A DNA stretch of 64,000 nucleotides from a virus. Positions 1 through 6,620 of the stretch are shown piece after piece. Positions within the stretch are counted from its first letter, which is position 1, and each line of letters begins with the position of its first letter. The translations under genes were made by a program, and so were the position numbers. The stretch lies in the IMG/VR virus record IMGVR_UViG_3300034418_006037, positions 1 to 64,000 of that record. One strand, written 5' to 3'. Under the pieces are notes generated by a model that was not told where the DNA came from, ran no database searches, and saw only the letters and a list, made by a program, of their open reading frames with translations.

Positions 1-26
1 GTCAGAGGAGTTTGATTGAATTGCCA

Positions 27-311
27 TTAGTCTTGTATTTCGGATTGGTTGTCTTCAGTTTTTGGATCTTGAGTATCGTCAATCAAGGTTACACGGATAG
101 TCTTGTACGTCTTCACACGTAGACCTTTCAGCTTCGGGTGAGAGAATATATCCTTCGCCTCTGCTATTGTCAGTCCATACTTCTTCCTGATCTCATCACG
201 AGTCATCCCATCCTCTTTGAGGTGCTTGATGAGCTGCGAAATGGTCAGGGTTTGAGGTGTCTCCTCCTGTGTCGAGTTAGTCTCGACATCTACTCTTGCG
301 TCAATAGACAT
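27..311 (-). CDS. small HTH-like protein, unknown function
   Basis: Encodes 94 aa. The central segment (DGMTRDEIRKKYGLTIAEAK) looks like a helix-turn-helix of the kind that reads a recognition helix after 'KKYGLT'. The C-terminus is acidic. The start at 311 is chosen because it leaves an 11-bp gap to the upstream ATPase gene; a start at 347 would overlap that gene by 25 bp and adds a weak N-terminus. It is the last gene visible in the leftward replication operon. A DNA-binding or regulatory role is inferred from the fold pattern only. Confidence 0.6.
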   Translation of the reverse strand: MSIDARVDVETNSTQEETPQTLTISQLIKHLKEDGMTRDEIRKKYGLTIAEAKDIFSHPKLKGLRVKTYKTIRVTLIDDTQDPKTEDNQSEIQD

Positions 312-322
312 TTGTTTGGGGT

Positions 323-1030
323 TTAGTCGATAAAGATTTTGCTCCAATCCAATTCAGCATCCAGGCCACGTAGATGCTCACAGCGGGAGCCTGCTGTGTC
401 GTCGTTTGTAGAATCGAACGATATTCTGGTTTTACCCTCTCCATGGTACACATAACCAATGGCATCTGCATTGGCACAGGCTATCTCACGAAGCTTGCCG
501 GACAGTGACAAGTCGTTAGCCTTCACCTCTTTACCATTCTTGGTAAGGTATTTATCCTTGAGGTGACCAACAAAGATGACATGGTCTGCAAGCTTGGAGA
601 GATTGAAGAACCACTTCATGAAAGCCTTACGAAGGTACAGGTAACCAGCACCTTGGGGCAGAGTAAGGACAGACAATCCCTTGTTATCGGAATCGAAGTT
701 CTTACCCATAGGTGTGGCCTTGTACAGTTTCTTTGCTTCTTCTTCACACCACACCTCGAGCTGTGTGATAGTGTCGATAGCAATATACTTGTATGGCTTT
801 TCTTCTTGCATGATTTGCTTACCTATCTTACCTAGGTCAGCAATAGAATTTACTTTGATCTTGAGTGCGTCCACCATATCGCTCCCGTCCTCGAGATCGA
901 TGATGAGACAGCCCTCAAGCTGTGACAATGCTGTGGTCTTACCGATCTTGGGAGGACCATAGATTATCATGTTCTTAGGTGATTTGCGTGTGGCTTTAAC
1001 CACCTTCTTGGGAAGTGCTAGTTCGCTCAT
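323..1030 (-). CDS. Sak4-like RecA-fold ATPase (phage nucleotide-binding protein)
   Basis: Encodes 235 aa. Walker A GPPKIGKTT lies at residues 25-33 and a Walker B-like strand (YIAIDT) at about 82-87. A conserved 'VGHLKDKY' stretch follows about 80 residues later. This layout is that of the AAA_24/Sak4 family of phage single-strand annealing or recombination ATPases, which commonly sit beside replication helicases. The start MSELALPKK at 1030 overlaps the DnaB gene by 35 bp; a start at 1060 is possible but deepens the overlap. It probably acts in recombination-coupled replication. Family call good, exact role inferred. Confidence 0.75.
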   Translation of the reverse strand: MSELALPKKVVKATRKSPKNMIIYGPPKIGKTTALSQLEGCLIIDLEDGSDMVDALKIKVNSIADLGKIGKQIMQEEKPYKYIAIDTITQLEVWCEEEAKKLYKATPMGKNFDSDNKGLSVLTLPQGAGYLYLRKAFMKWFFNLSKLADHVIFVGHLKDKYLTKNGKEVKANDLSLSGKLREIACANADAIGYVYHGEGKTRISFDSTNDDTAGSRCEHLRGLDAELDWSKIFID

Positions 1031-1976
1031 TAATTGTAAAGGTTGATAGATCAGTTTCAAAGGGTATCATCCCGAGCAAACCATCGCGGTTTTTCTCTAC
1101 GTGGACAGCCATTAAGCCACGTGGATCCTCACCGCAATAGGTGTCAGTGATACCATACAGGTCATAAGGACGCTGCAACATCATGACAACGTGTGCATCC
1201 TGACCAATAGAATCGCCCCCGAACAAGTCGGTCAGCATAGGCTGATATTGATTCTTGGCACGGAACTCTTGCTCAATGTTACGATTGAGCTGAGACAACA
1301 GAATAGTGATAGAGCTGTGCTGCGCTTGCATGTACATACACGTCTTAGACAACTGATTGAGTTTGAGTAACTCGATGTCTAATGTGCTGGGTACAAGGCG
1401 AGAGTGGTCAATCAGATTGATGACAGTAGGATCATGCAATTGTTGCCTAACAGTACGCACTGCCTGCTCTATATCATGTACATCCTGGGGCACGGAACAG
1501 AAGTATATAGGGTATTGCTTATACTTCTGTACAGACTGTACATAATTAGCATAGCCTTCAGATGAAAGCTTACCATCCACTGACAACAGCTCTGCAGTTT
1601 GAAGCTTAGTATGCTTCGAACCTGCACGCAGTATCTGCTGCTCACCAGGCATCTCGAAGCTCCAGTACAATACAATGACATTCTTGTCATGGTTCTTGTC
1701 TAGAACATCGAAGATGAGCTGGTTAGAAAAGGCTGATTTACCCACACCGGGTCTCCCAGCTATAACATACATCTTACCGGGCTGCAATCCCCCCATAAGA
1801 TTACGGTTAAGTCTATTCCACTGAGTAGAAAAGACTTTCCTATTACCCTCTCGAGCATCTACCACATTCTCAATAGACTTGTCTACTGATTTAGATATAT
1901 GCTCAAGCCCTAGAGGCAGTATCAGCTTAGAGTTGGCGGGTAATTCTTCTGTCTTGGTCGTCTGTTCTTCCGACAT
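996..1976 (-). CDS. DnaB-type replicative helicase (RecA-like domain only)
   Basis: Encodes 326 aa. Walker A is GRPGVGKS (residues 74-81), followed by the SFEMP motif (106-110), a Walker B-like LIDHSR (188-193) and LSQLNR (227-232). Near the end the motif GDSIGQDAHVV and an arginine-containing 'EKNRDG' match the DnaB/F4 helicase family, in which hexamers unwind DNA ahead of the polymerase. The N-terminal primase-interaction domain of host DnaB is absent, as is usual in short phage versions. The ATG at 1976 is preferred over a TTG at 1979. The start overlaps the upstream gene by 50 bp. Confidence 0.88.
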   Translation of the reverse strand: MSEEQTTKTEELPANSKLILPLGLEHISKSVDKSIENVVDAREGNRKVFSTQWNRLNRNLMGGLQPGKMYVIAGRPGVGKSAFSNQLIFDVLDKNHDKNVIVLYWSFEMPGEQQILRAGSKHTKLQTAELLSVDGKLSSEGYANYVQSVQKYKQYPIYFCSVPQDVHDIEQAVRTVRQQLHDPTVINLIDHSRLVPSTLDIELLKLNQLSKTCMYMQAQHSSITILLSQLNRNIEQEFRAKNQYQPMLTDLFGGDSIGQDAHVVMMLQRPYDLYGITDTYCGEDPRGLMAVHVEKNRDGLLGMIPFETDLSTFTINERTSTSQEGG

Positions 1977-2481
1977 CAATGTCTTCGTATTGCTCCCACG
2001 TATGCTGGTTTACCCATGTCTGTAACATCTGCATATACTCAAGACTGTTGTTGCTCTTACGAAACTCTAGCTCGTTCTTGAGACAGTTAACAATCTTGTT
2101 ATGCTTTGCTACATTCTTCCCAATCACCTTGTGATAAGCTTTCTTCGCCTTCTGGTTGTTACGAGCGTCGGCATCCTTTGCGCGTAGAATACGCACATTA
2201 CCTTTCGTATACACCTTTAGAGGAAAGTGGGAGAGGAGTTCAGACCACATCCTATCGAAAGAATCCTCGATATAATCAAGGAATTTCTGTCGTACGACAT
2301 CGTCTTCCACATCCTCTCCCAGCTTAACGTACCCTTCCGTTTGAAGGAACTCAGTGTTTGGCTTGATAGACAACTCACGAATCAAATCGTAAGCTTTGGC
2401 ATGCAAGAGATACAAATATACAAAGTCATCAGCACTTATTCCAAGATCGTTAAGAATATCTGTATCAATTTCTATATGCAT
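1927..2481 (-). CDS. conserved replication-operon protein, unknown function
   Basis: Encodes 184 aa, mostly helical. An acidic N-terminal half is followed by a basic middle (RILRAKDADARNNQKAKKAY) that could contact DNA. It lies immediately upstream of, and overlaps by about 50 bp, the DnaB-type helicase. That position is often taken by helicase loaders or replisome adaptors, but no AAA or primase motif is visible. I recognise it only as a companion of replication genes; no specific function is claimed. Confidence 0.6.
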   Translation of the reverse strand: MHIEIDTDILNDLGISADDFVYLYLLHAKAYDLIRELSIKPNTEFLQTEGYVKLGEDVEDDVVRQKFLDYIEDSFDRMWSELLSHFPLKVYTKGNVRILRAKDADARNNQKAKKAYHKVIGKNVAKHNKIVNCLKNELEFRKSNNSLEYMQMLQTWVNQHTWEQYEDIDVGRTDDQDRRITRQL

Positions 2482-2831
2482 TACTTGTCTGTAAACATAA
2501 TTGTAATCTCAATACCCACGTTGGGCATTTTCATGATCATTTGCTTCGGGGATCCAGCTTCAGGAGCAGCAACTACTTGCTCTACAACTTGTTGAGTAGG
2601 GGGTTTGACTTCAGCCTTGAAGCTATCAGTCTCCCAATCATACCCATTACGTCTAAGCTCATAGCATTTAGCTCTAACACCTTGGTGATTCCCCTTTAGA
2701 TCTGGGTAAACTTCTTCAAGAGCTTTGAGTGCTGCTTTAGAAGCATCTTCTACGCTCTTGTCAGACTTAGATCTTGACTCCCAGAATGTTCTACACATCA
2801 GGGGGTACATCTTAGGCTCGTACTTAGCCAT
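2481..2831 (-). CDS. SANT/Myb-like small DNA-binding candidate A
   Basis: Encodes 116 aa. The N-terminal 65 residues are helical with conserved tryptophan, leucine and arginine spacing reminiscent of SANT/Myb-like domains. A Pro/Gln/Val linker follows, and the tail ends in 'GIEITIMFTDK'. A similar tail (NKKITVIFKD) closes the neighbouring upstream gene, suggesting the two are related or share a partner. The gene abuts its neighbours with 1-bp overlaps on both sides, so it is translated in the same operon. DNA binding is inferred. Confidence 0.5.
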   Translation of the reverse strand: MAKYEPKMYPLMCRTFWESRSKSDKSVEDASKAALKALEEVYPDLKGNHQGVRAKCYELRRNGYDWETDSFKAEVKPPTQQVVEQVVAAPEAGSPKQMIMKMPNVGIEITIMFTDK

Positions 2832-3316
2832 CAGTCCTTGAAGATTACAGTGATCTTCTTGTTAAACCGCAGAGGAATAACAGCCTTCTTAGCACCTTGC
2901 TTACGAAGCTCTTCCACAGCTTCATCCAAAGTCGTGCACCTGCGTGGTTTAGGCTTAGGAGTTTCTTCGAACTCAACTTCAACAGGTGCATACGCATTGG
3001 TTGGGTAACGGCAGTCCATTTGCTTGACTCCAATGTACATCTCTACTCCGTGATACTCTTGAGCATCTTTGAGAGCTGTTATTGGGGACTTCTTGGGTTC
3101 TTCATCCGCCTGCATGCCTCTGTAATAGTAGATATGCATAGGAGGATTAGGGCCTGCCAAGGTAGCCCATCTGTTCCTAATCCCACCTTCAGTTCTAGAC
3201 TTGTCTACACTCTTTAGTTTGAGAGCTGACTTGATTCTAGACCTAACAGTAGCATCCTTAGGGCGATTAGCAATGTGCTTGTAGATAGCTAGATCTTCTT
3301 TTTCCGTATAGTTCAT
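2831..3316 (-). CDS. SANT/Myb-like DNA-binding candidate B
   Basis: Encodes 161 aa. Residues about 1-55 begin NYTEKEDLAIYKHI and include an arginine-rich segment ending 'GGIRNRWATL', resembling a Myb/SANT or MADF-type helical domain. A middle region with aromatic residues and a charged 'PKPKPRR' patch follows. The C-terminus 'RFNKKITVIFKD' parallels the tail of the next gene. It starts 4 bp inside the SF2 helicase gene end. Specific targets are unknown. Confidence 0.5.
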   Translation of the reverse strand: MNYTEKEDLAIYKHIANRPKDATVRSRIKSALKLKSVDKSRTEGGIRNRWATLAGPNPPMHIYYYRGMQADEEPKKSPITALKDAQEYHGVEMYIGVKQMDCRYPTNAYAPVEVEFEETPKPKPRRCTTLDEAVEELRKQGAKKAVIPLRFNKKITVIFKD

Positions 3317-4479
3317 GAGTTTAAAATTGATGTGAGGTCTTCACGTTTGACATTACTGAGAGTTTTCGTGGCACTCTCTAGCCACTTTTCTTCTTGTGAG
3401 TTAGGGACATACAGGATATAGATTCTACCCCGCTTCCCTTCTTTGAACCTGATGAGTCGACCCACACGCTGTATCATAGACAACGTCTTGGACTCTAGAC
3501 CTGCGATGATACCGACCCCTACATCGGGTACATCGAAGCCTTGATTCAAAGCTTTAGTAGAGCATAGTATACTCGTAGTAGACTTGTTGAACGCTTCAAG
3601 AATCTTTCTGCGTTGTGCTTGTGTCTTACCTGAGTGATACGCAGTAGCCCCAAGCCTATCAGCCATCAGATTTGTAAACTCGTTAGTACCACCGAAGGTC
3701 AGTATCTTGTCTTCGATATGATAGTCAGCAATTTCTTTTGCTGCCTCGAGCTTATTCTCTGCATGCTGAACAACTTGCTTACGCTGCCGTATGGCATTGA
3801 AGAACTGTGCTGCTGCACCTTTGTCACCGGGTGCACCTGCTAGTATAGATTGAGCTTGTTTGAATGCATCAAACCCACCCAGCCTGTACTTCATCTGTAC
3901 AAACAAGTTGTTGGCTTTCTTGTATGCTGCTTGTTCTTCCTCTGTCATCTCCACAGGGATGCAGATGATATCGTACGGAGCTACAAGCCCTAGTTCTACA
4001 CACTCATCAAGAGTAATCTTGTAGCATGTAGGAGCAAGCTCTCCCAATAGTTTCTTGTACTCATCCTCTTCAGGGAGAGTAGCAGTCATACATAGTAGCT
4101 TATCGTAAGTATTCTTTTCAAAGAACTCACGATATACTGGACTCAATCCAAGATGAACCTCATCACATACAACGATGTCATAGTGTTCATTTTCAAGCTT
4201 ATGCGCTGATTGATAGCACAGTATTTCTACACGTGGGAGTATGTCTTCACATCCCCACTTGATGAACTCTTGCTTGAATTGATCCTGTAGTTGTGTGGTG
4301 GGGACTAGAACCAGAGCTCTACCTCCTGATCCAAGGATATGGCGTACAGCAAGGACACCACATCTAGACTTACCAAAACCAGTACCAGCAATAATGCTAC
4401 CAATACCGTTCTGCGTCCACCATGCGTTGAGAGCTTTCCTTTGTTGCTCATCTTTAGTTTTAATCGTTTGGGTTTTCAT
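3313..4479 (-). CDS. SF2 DEAD/DEAH-type helicase (UvsW/RadD-like)
   Basis: Encodes 388 aa. Motif I is AGTGFGKSR (about residues 31-39), motif II is DEVH (106-109), motif III is TATLP, and motif VI is QRVGRLIR near the C-terminus. A RecA-like second domain includes 'LNQGFDVPDV'. This is the compact two-domain helicase used by many phages for branch migration, fork restart or origin R-loop removal. The start at 4479 has a GGAG nine bases upstream; an in-frame ATG at 4494 is the alternative. The upstream gene overlaps either start. Confidence 0.9.
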   Translation of the reverse strand: MKTQTIKTKDEQQRKALNAWWTQNGIGSIIAGTGFGKSRCGVLAVRHILGSGGRALVLVPTTQLQDQFKQEFIKWGCEDILPRVEILCYQSAHKLENEHYDIVVCDEVHLGLSPVYREFFEKNTYDKLLCMTATLPEEDEYKKLLGELAPTCYKITLDECVELGLVAPYDIICIPVEMTEEEQAAYKKANNLFVQMKYRLGGFDAFKQAQSILAGAPGDKGAAAQFFNAIRQRKQVVQHAENKLEAAKEIADYHIEDKILTFGGTNEFTNLMADRLGATAYHSGKTQAQRRKILEAFNKSTTSILCSTKALNQGFDVPDVGVGIIAGLESKTLSMIQRVGRLIRFKEGKRGRIYILYVPNSQEEKWLESATKTLSNVKREDLTSILNS

Positions 4480-4714
4480 CAGTAAGTTCTCCATCTAATA
4501 TTTCTTCTTGAAGTTGCTCTACAAAGTCAATGTCTGGTTCCTCTAAGTCGTACTCCATCTTAATTATTCTGACGCTTGGGGATACACCTGGGCTCCCACT
4601 TCCGTCTGGGTAATAATCTACCCTAGGTTCACCGGGATCAAATTCATACTCAATCCTCAGTGTTCCGTTCCCTAGTTCCGTATTCAATGGGGCTTCCCAA
4701 CTTTTGATACTCAT
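4460..4714 (-). CDS. small acidic hypothetical protein
   Basis: Encodes 84 aa and is strongly acidic, especially the C-terminal half (EEPDIDFVEQLQEEILDGE). No motif is recognised. It overlaps the start of the SF2 helicase by about 20 bp and the coiled-coil gene upstream by 65 bp. Such overlaps are longer than the usual ATGA junction but recur in this operon. Acidic small proteins next to helicases sometimes act as DNA mimics or inhibitors; here that is only a possibility. Confidence 0.45.
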   Translation of the reverse strand: MSIKSWEAPLNTELGNGTLRIEYEFDPGEPRVDYYPDGSGSPGVSPSVRIIKMEYDLEEPDIDFVEQLQEEILDGELTDENPND

Positions 4715-4859
4715 AGTTTAGTTCATTATACATGATTATAAGTCTAACGACTTGACGTTTGAGTGAAGACAAGTCGTTGCGTAGGACTGCTACCTGAGCT
4801 TCCAACAGTTCTGACTTGGCTTCTAAGACCCTCATGGAGTCCTGTGTGTTCGAATCCAT
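4650..4859 (-). CDS. short coiled-coil protein
   Basis: Encodes 69 aa. Residues 8-50 form a heptad-patterned amphipathic helix (VLEAKSELLEAQVAVLRNDL), a probable dimerising coiled coil. The C-terminal 20 residues are polar and read through the start of the next gene. It overlaps the DnaA-like gene by 116 bp in another frame, which is unusually long. The heptad pattern argues that this frame is the translated one in the overlap. Function unknown. Confidence 0.45.
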   Translation of the reverse strand: MDSNTQDSMRVLEAKSELLEAQVAVLRNDLSSLKRQVVRLIIMYNELNYEYQKLGSPIEYGTRERNTED

Positions 4860-5238
4860 ACTTATCTAATTTAGATTCTGCAGTTGATAAACATCTGTGA
4901 TACAAATGGTTAAAGGACTTGTCGACTTTCAACAAACCCTTGGCGGTTTTAGTGTTTGATACTATTGTAGAATGATCTCTCTTTAGAAACTTACCGAGTA
5001 GCTTGACCCTGGTCTGTAGGATCTCTCGGCAAATCAAAGAGAATATCATTCTAGCCATGACTATGTCTTGAAACTTTCGAGTGGAAAAGAATTCATCCTC
5101 TGTTACTTGTGTGACTTCGCACACTACTTGCATTACGCAGTGAAGCTCTCCTTTGTCGAATGTGTTAATCAAGACGATTTCTTGTCGCTGTTCATAGCCA
5201 AGACCAGCGAATACTTGCGGATGTATTACATGTTTCAT
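4744..5238 (-). CDS. DnaA domain IV-like DNA-binding protein
   Basis: Encodes 164 aa. Residues about 45-110 match DnaA domain IV: 'RKFQDIVMARMIFSLICREI' corresponds to the long helix, and GKFLKRDHSTIVSN (82-95) carries the RDHST signature that contacts DnaA boxes. The AAA+ domain is absent. Stand-alone DnaA-IV proteins occur in crAss-like phages and probably mark the phage origin or recruit host replication factors. The start at 5238 is used because longer versions run into the adjacent tRNA. The last ~40 residues look random and overlap the next gene, so the functional protein may end near residue 125. Confidence 0.72.
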   Translation of the reverse strand: MKHVIHPQVFAGLGYEQRQEIVLINTFDKGELHCVMQVVCEVTQVTEDEFFSTRKFQDIVMARMIFSLICREILQTRVKLLGKFLKRDHSTIVSNTKTAKGLLKVDKSFNHLYHRCLSTAESKLDKYGFEHTGLHEGLRSQVRTVGSSGSSPTQRLVFTQTSSR

Positions 5239-5253
5239 AAAATTTAGAGTGTG

Positions 5254-5327
5254 TGCGCCAGGCAGGATTCGAACCTGCAACCAATCGATTATCCAATCGA
5301 GAACTCTACCAGTTGAGATACTGGCGC
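5254..5327 (-). tRNA. tRNA with 8-nt anticodon loop (Ile/Ser-like, expanded)
   Basis: Reading leftward: acceptor GCGCCAG/CTGGCGC pairs 7/7, D-arm CTC-AACTGGTA-GAG, T-arm GCAGG-TTCGAAT-CCTGC, and discriminator A with no encoded CCA. With canonical spacing, the anticodon stem TCGA/TCGA closes an 8-nt loop TTGGATAA (5289-5296), one base more than normal, and the gene is 74 nt with a standard D-loop. A C-T mismatch sits at the base of that stem. The extra base makes the anticodon ambiguous: GGA by position, GAT if offset, or a GGAT quadruplet. Automated callers may label it Ile, Ser or undetermined. Confidence 0.85.
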
Positions 5328-5333
5328 ATTAAA

Positions 5334-5409
5334 GATCCAATACCCAACACGTTTAAAGGCTGGCTATGGGCGGTGCTACCTACGACCGAGATATTCATCT
5401 CATTGGATC
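5334..5409 (-). ncRNA. candidate tRNA-sized cloverleaf RNA between two tRNAs
   Basis: The 104-bp gap between the two tRNAs contains an 8-bp inverted repeat (GATCCAAT at 5334-5341, ATTGGATC at 5402-5409) that closes exactly 76 nt. Inside are a 5-bp hairpin (GAGAT/ATCTC around 5389-5402), a short GGT/ACC helix and a CCCA/TGGG pairing, giving a cloverleaf-like layout. It lacks a TTC-type T-loop and a D-loop GG, so it is not a normal tRNA. It could be a processed spacer RNA or a degenerated tRNA. Structure inferred by eye. Confidence 0.35.
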
Positions 5410-5431
5410 CCTTTTATGTTATTTTATTTAG

Positions 5432-5504
5432 TGCGCCCGGTAGGACTTGAACCTACGACCTGCCGATTATGAGTCGGATGCTCTAACCACTGAGCTACGA
5501 GCGC
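5432..5504 (-). tRNA. tRNA with CAT anticodon (Met or Ile2)
   Basis: The acceptor GCGCTCG/CGGGCGC pairs with one T-G wobble. The D-arm is GCTC-AGTGGTTA-GAGC, the anticodon loop CTCATAA (CAT), and the T-arm GTAGG-TTCAAGT-CCTAC. Length is 73 nt including the discriminator; CCA is not encoded. CAT can be elongator Met or, if its C34 is modified to lysidine, Ile decoding AUA; the sequence alone does not decide. It shares with its neighbour tRNA a mismatch at the first anticodon-stem pair. Confidence 0.93.
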
Positions 5505-5508
5505 ATAG

Positions 5509-5534
5509 AAAAGGCCACCCACGTTTGGATGGCC
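5509..5534 (-). terminator. intrinsic terminator-like hairpin
   Basis: Leftward strand: GGCCATCC, a 6-nt loop, GGGTGGCC, then TTTT. The 8-bp GC-rich stem (5513-5520 with 5527-5534) sits directly before the Met/Ile2 tRNA 5' end and after the carbohydrate-binding-like gene. It could end that gene's transcript or mark a processing boundary before the tRNA. Confidence 0.6.
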
Positions 5535-5577
5535 CTTTCACCTTAACCAGATTGCGACGTTTAAGAAGGCGTCACCC

Positions 5578-6072
5578 TTATCCCATATAGTATACTTTTA
5601 CAGAAGCAATGTAACCAGTGAATGCATTCACAGCTTGATCATTTTCAGGATCTTTGACATAAAAAGCTAAGCCATAAGTACTTGACGTAGTAAATGAGAC
5701 TGATATTGTAGACCATTGATCTGCTGTAGGAGTACCTGATTGAAAAGCAAGGCTTCCAATACTTAATTTTGTCCCAGTCCCATCTGTAGGAACATATATC
5801 TCTGCTTCAGCCGTGTATGTTTCTCCTTCAAAGGCTATAGAAGGAGAACGAAGCAAAACATCGTAGAAGCCTGCTACTGAAGTAAACTTAAGAACGTTGT
5901 TTTTGCCTTCGTACGTTACTCCTGCTTCTGTAGTCCATGTACCATTTACTTGGAAAGACCATCCATCTGCATCTTCACTGAAATCAGATTGATACACGTA
6001 CTGTCTAGTCAACTGAGGACCAGCTGATGTAATGACAGGTGAAGATGAAGTAGATAAACCTAGCTTAGGCAT
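5578..6072 (-). CDS. carbohydrate-binding-module-like beta-sandwich protein
   Basis: Encodes 164 aa. After a Ser/Pro-rich N-terminus, residues ~28-163 show the alternating beta pattern of CBM4/9-like jelly rolls: 'WSFQVNGTW', then 'TYTAEAEIYVP', 'WSTISVSFTTSS' and a final 'ASVKVYYMG'. This fold binds glycans and is common in Bacteroidota surface proteins and phage fibre tips. It is odd here: a structural-type protein embedded in the leftward replication and tRNA arm, far from the other virion genes. There is no signal peptide. It may be a virion decoration expressed early, or a moron-type gene. Confidence 0.55.
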   Translation of the reverse strand: MPKLGLSTSSSPVITSAGPQLTRQYVYQSDFSEDADGWSFQVNGTWTTEAGVTYEGKNNVLKFTSVAGFYDVLLRSPSIAFEGETYTAEAEIYVPTDGTGTKLSIGSLAFQSGTPTADQWSTISVSFTTSSTYGLAFYVKDPENDQAVNAFTGYIASVKVYYMG

Positions 6073-6248
6073 TACTCCTTAGGAGTCTTGATACGATCTG
6101 AAAAGACCATATTAATAAGTGAATCGATATAACCGAACACTTGGTTGTCTTTCTCGGTCGGAGTGAGATTAACAACCACTTTAATCAATGCCATGAGCGC
6201 AATAATGAGCTCGGCAAGGTTATTCATGATAAATGCTGAAATGTCCAT
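6072..6248 (-). CDS. small hydrophobic protein with one membrane-like helix
   Basis: Encodes 58 aa. Residues 8-27 (MNNLAELIIALMALIKVVVN) form an amphipathic to hydrophobic helix, followed by a polar tail ending 'SDRIKTPKE'. The ATG at 6248 is chosen because longer reading begins inside tRNA-Arg, and a TAnnTTTG promoter lies just upstream. Its end shares one base with the next start. Similar small helix proteins occur as holin-like or Bacteroidota phage accessory products; no function is assigned. Confidence 0.5.
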   Translation of the reverse strand: MDISAFIMNNLAELIIALMALIKVVVNLTPTEKDNQVFGYIDSLINMVFSDRIKTPKE

Positions 6249-6266
6249 AACAAATTTGTTTAGGTA

Positions 6267-6274
6267 CAAATATA
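6267..6274 (-). promoter_or_regulatory. Bacteroidota-type -7 promoter box (TATATTTG)
   Basis: On the leftward strand TATATTTG matches the Bacteroidota -7 consensus TAnnTTTG and lies 18 bp before the ATG at 6248. It sits within an inverted repeat GTACAAA...TTTGTAC directly after the 3' end of tRNA-Arg. It probably drives the 58-aa gene and the carbohydrate-binding-like gene. Confidence 0.5.
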
Positions 6275-6287
6275 TACAAACATTTTG

Positions 6288-6361
6288 TACTCCCGGCGGG
6301 ATTCGAACCCACAACCTACAGCTTAGAAGGCTGTTGCACTATCCGGTTGTGCTACGGGAGC
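6288..6361 (-). tRNA. tRNA-Arg (TCT)
   Basis: The acceptor GCTCCCG/CGGGAGT has a terminal G-T wobble. The D-arm is GCAC-AACCGGATA-GTGC, the anticodon arm ACAGC-CTTCTAA-GCTGT (anticodon TCT, reading AGA), and the T-arm GTGGG-TTCGAAT-CCCGC with one T-G pair. The discriminator is A and CCA is not encoded. AGA is a frequent arginine codon in the phage genes, so the tRNA fits codon supplementation. Confidence 0.95.
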
Positions 6362-6368
6362 TACCTGA

Positions 6369-6620
6369 TTACTCAGGCTTCAGCCTTGTCTCGAGCTGAA
6401 ACTTAGTGTAATCAATCGTAGTGATCTTGGTGATGATATAGATCTTCTTGTTCCCCTCGAACTCAGTCTCCTCAAGCTTCATCTCATCCCCAATACGCTT
6501 AGTATACGTAGGCTTCTTAAGACCATCACGGATAGTCTCATACAAACCTGCGTGGGTGGTGTCTTCATAACGTTCGATAGCGAAGACCGCACCGACAATG
6601 GTTTCATAGATATTCTTCAT
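6369..6620 (-). CDS. hypothetical protein downstream of DNA polymerase
   Basis: Encodes 83 aa starting MKNIYETIVG, with an ATGA overlap with the polymerase stop, so it is probably translationally coupled. The predicted structure is a short helix followed by beta strands (EFEGNKKIYIITKITTIDYT). No known motif is seen. Position suggests a polymerase accessory or replication modulator, but this is inference. Confidence 0.55.
   Translation of the reverse strand: MKNIYETIVGAVFAIERYEDTTHAGLYETIRDGLKKPTYTKRIGDEMKLEETEFEGNKKIYIITKITTIDYTKFQLETRLKPE

Noticed and set aside
5253-5450. Rightward 65-aa ORF over the tRNA region
   Set aside because: It starts with GTG inside one tRNA and ends inside another; it is a shadow of tRNA sequence (GFEPAT is the translated T-loop).
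6249-6314. N-terminal extension of the 58-aa gene (MWVRIPPG)
   Set aside because: The extension is translated tRNA-Arg sequence starting at TTG; a promoter lies between it and the ATG at 6248.
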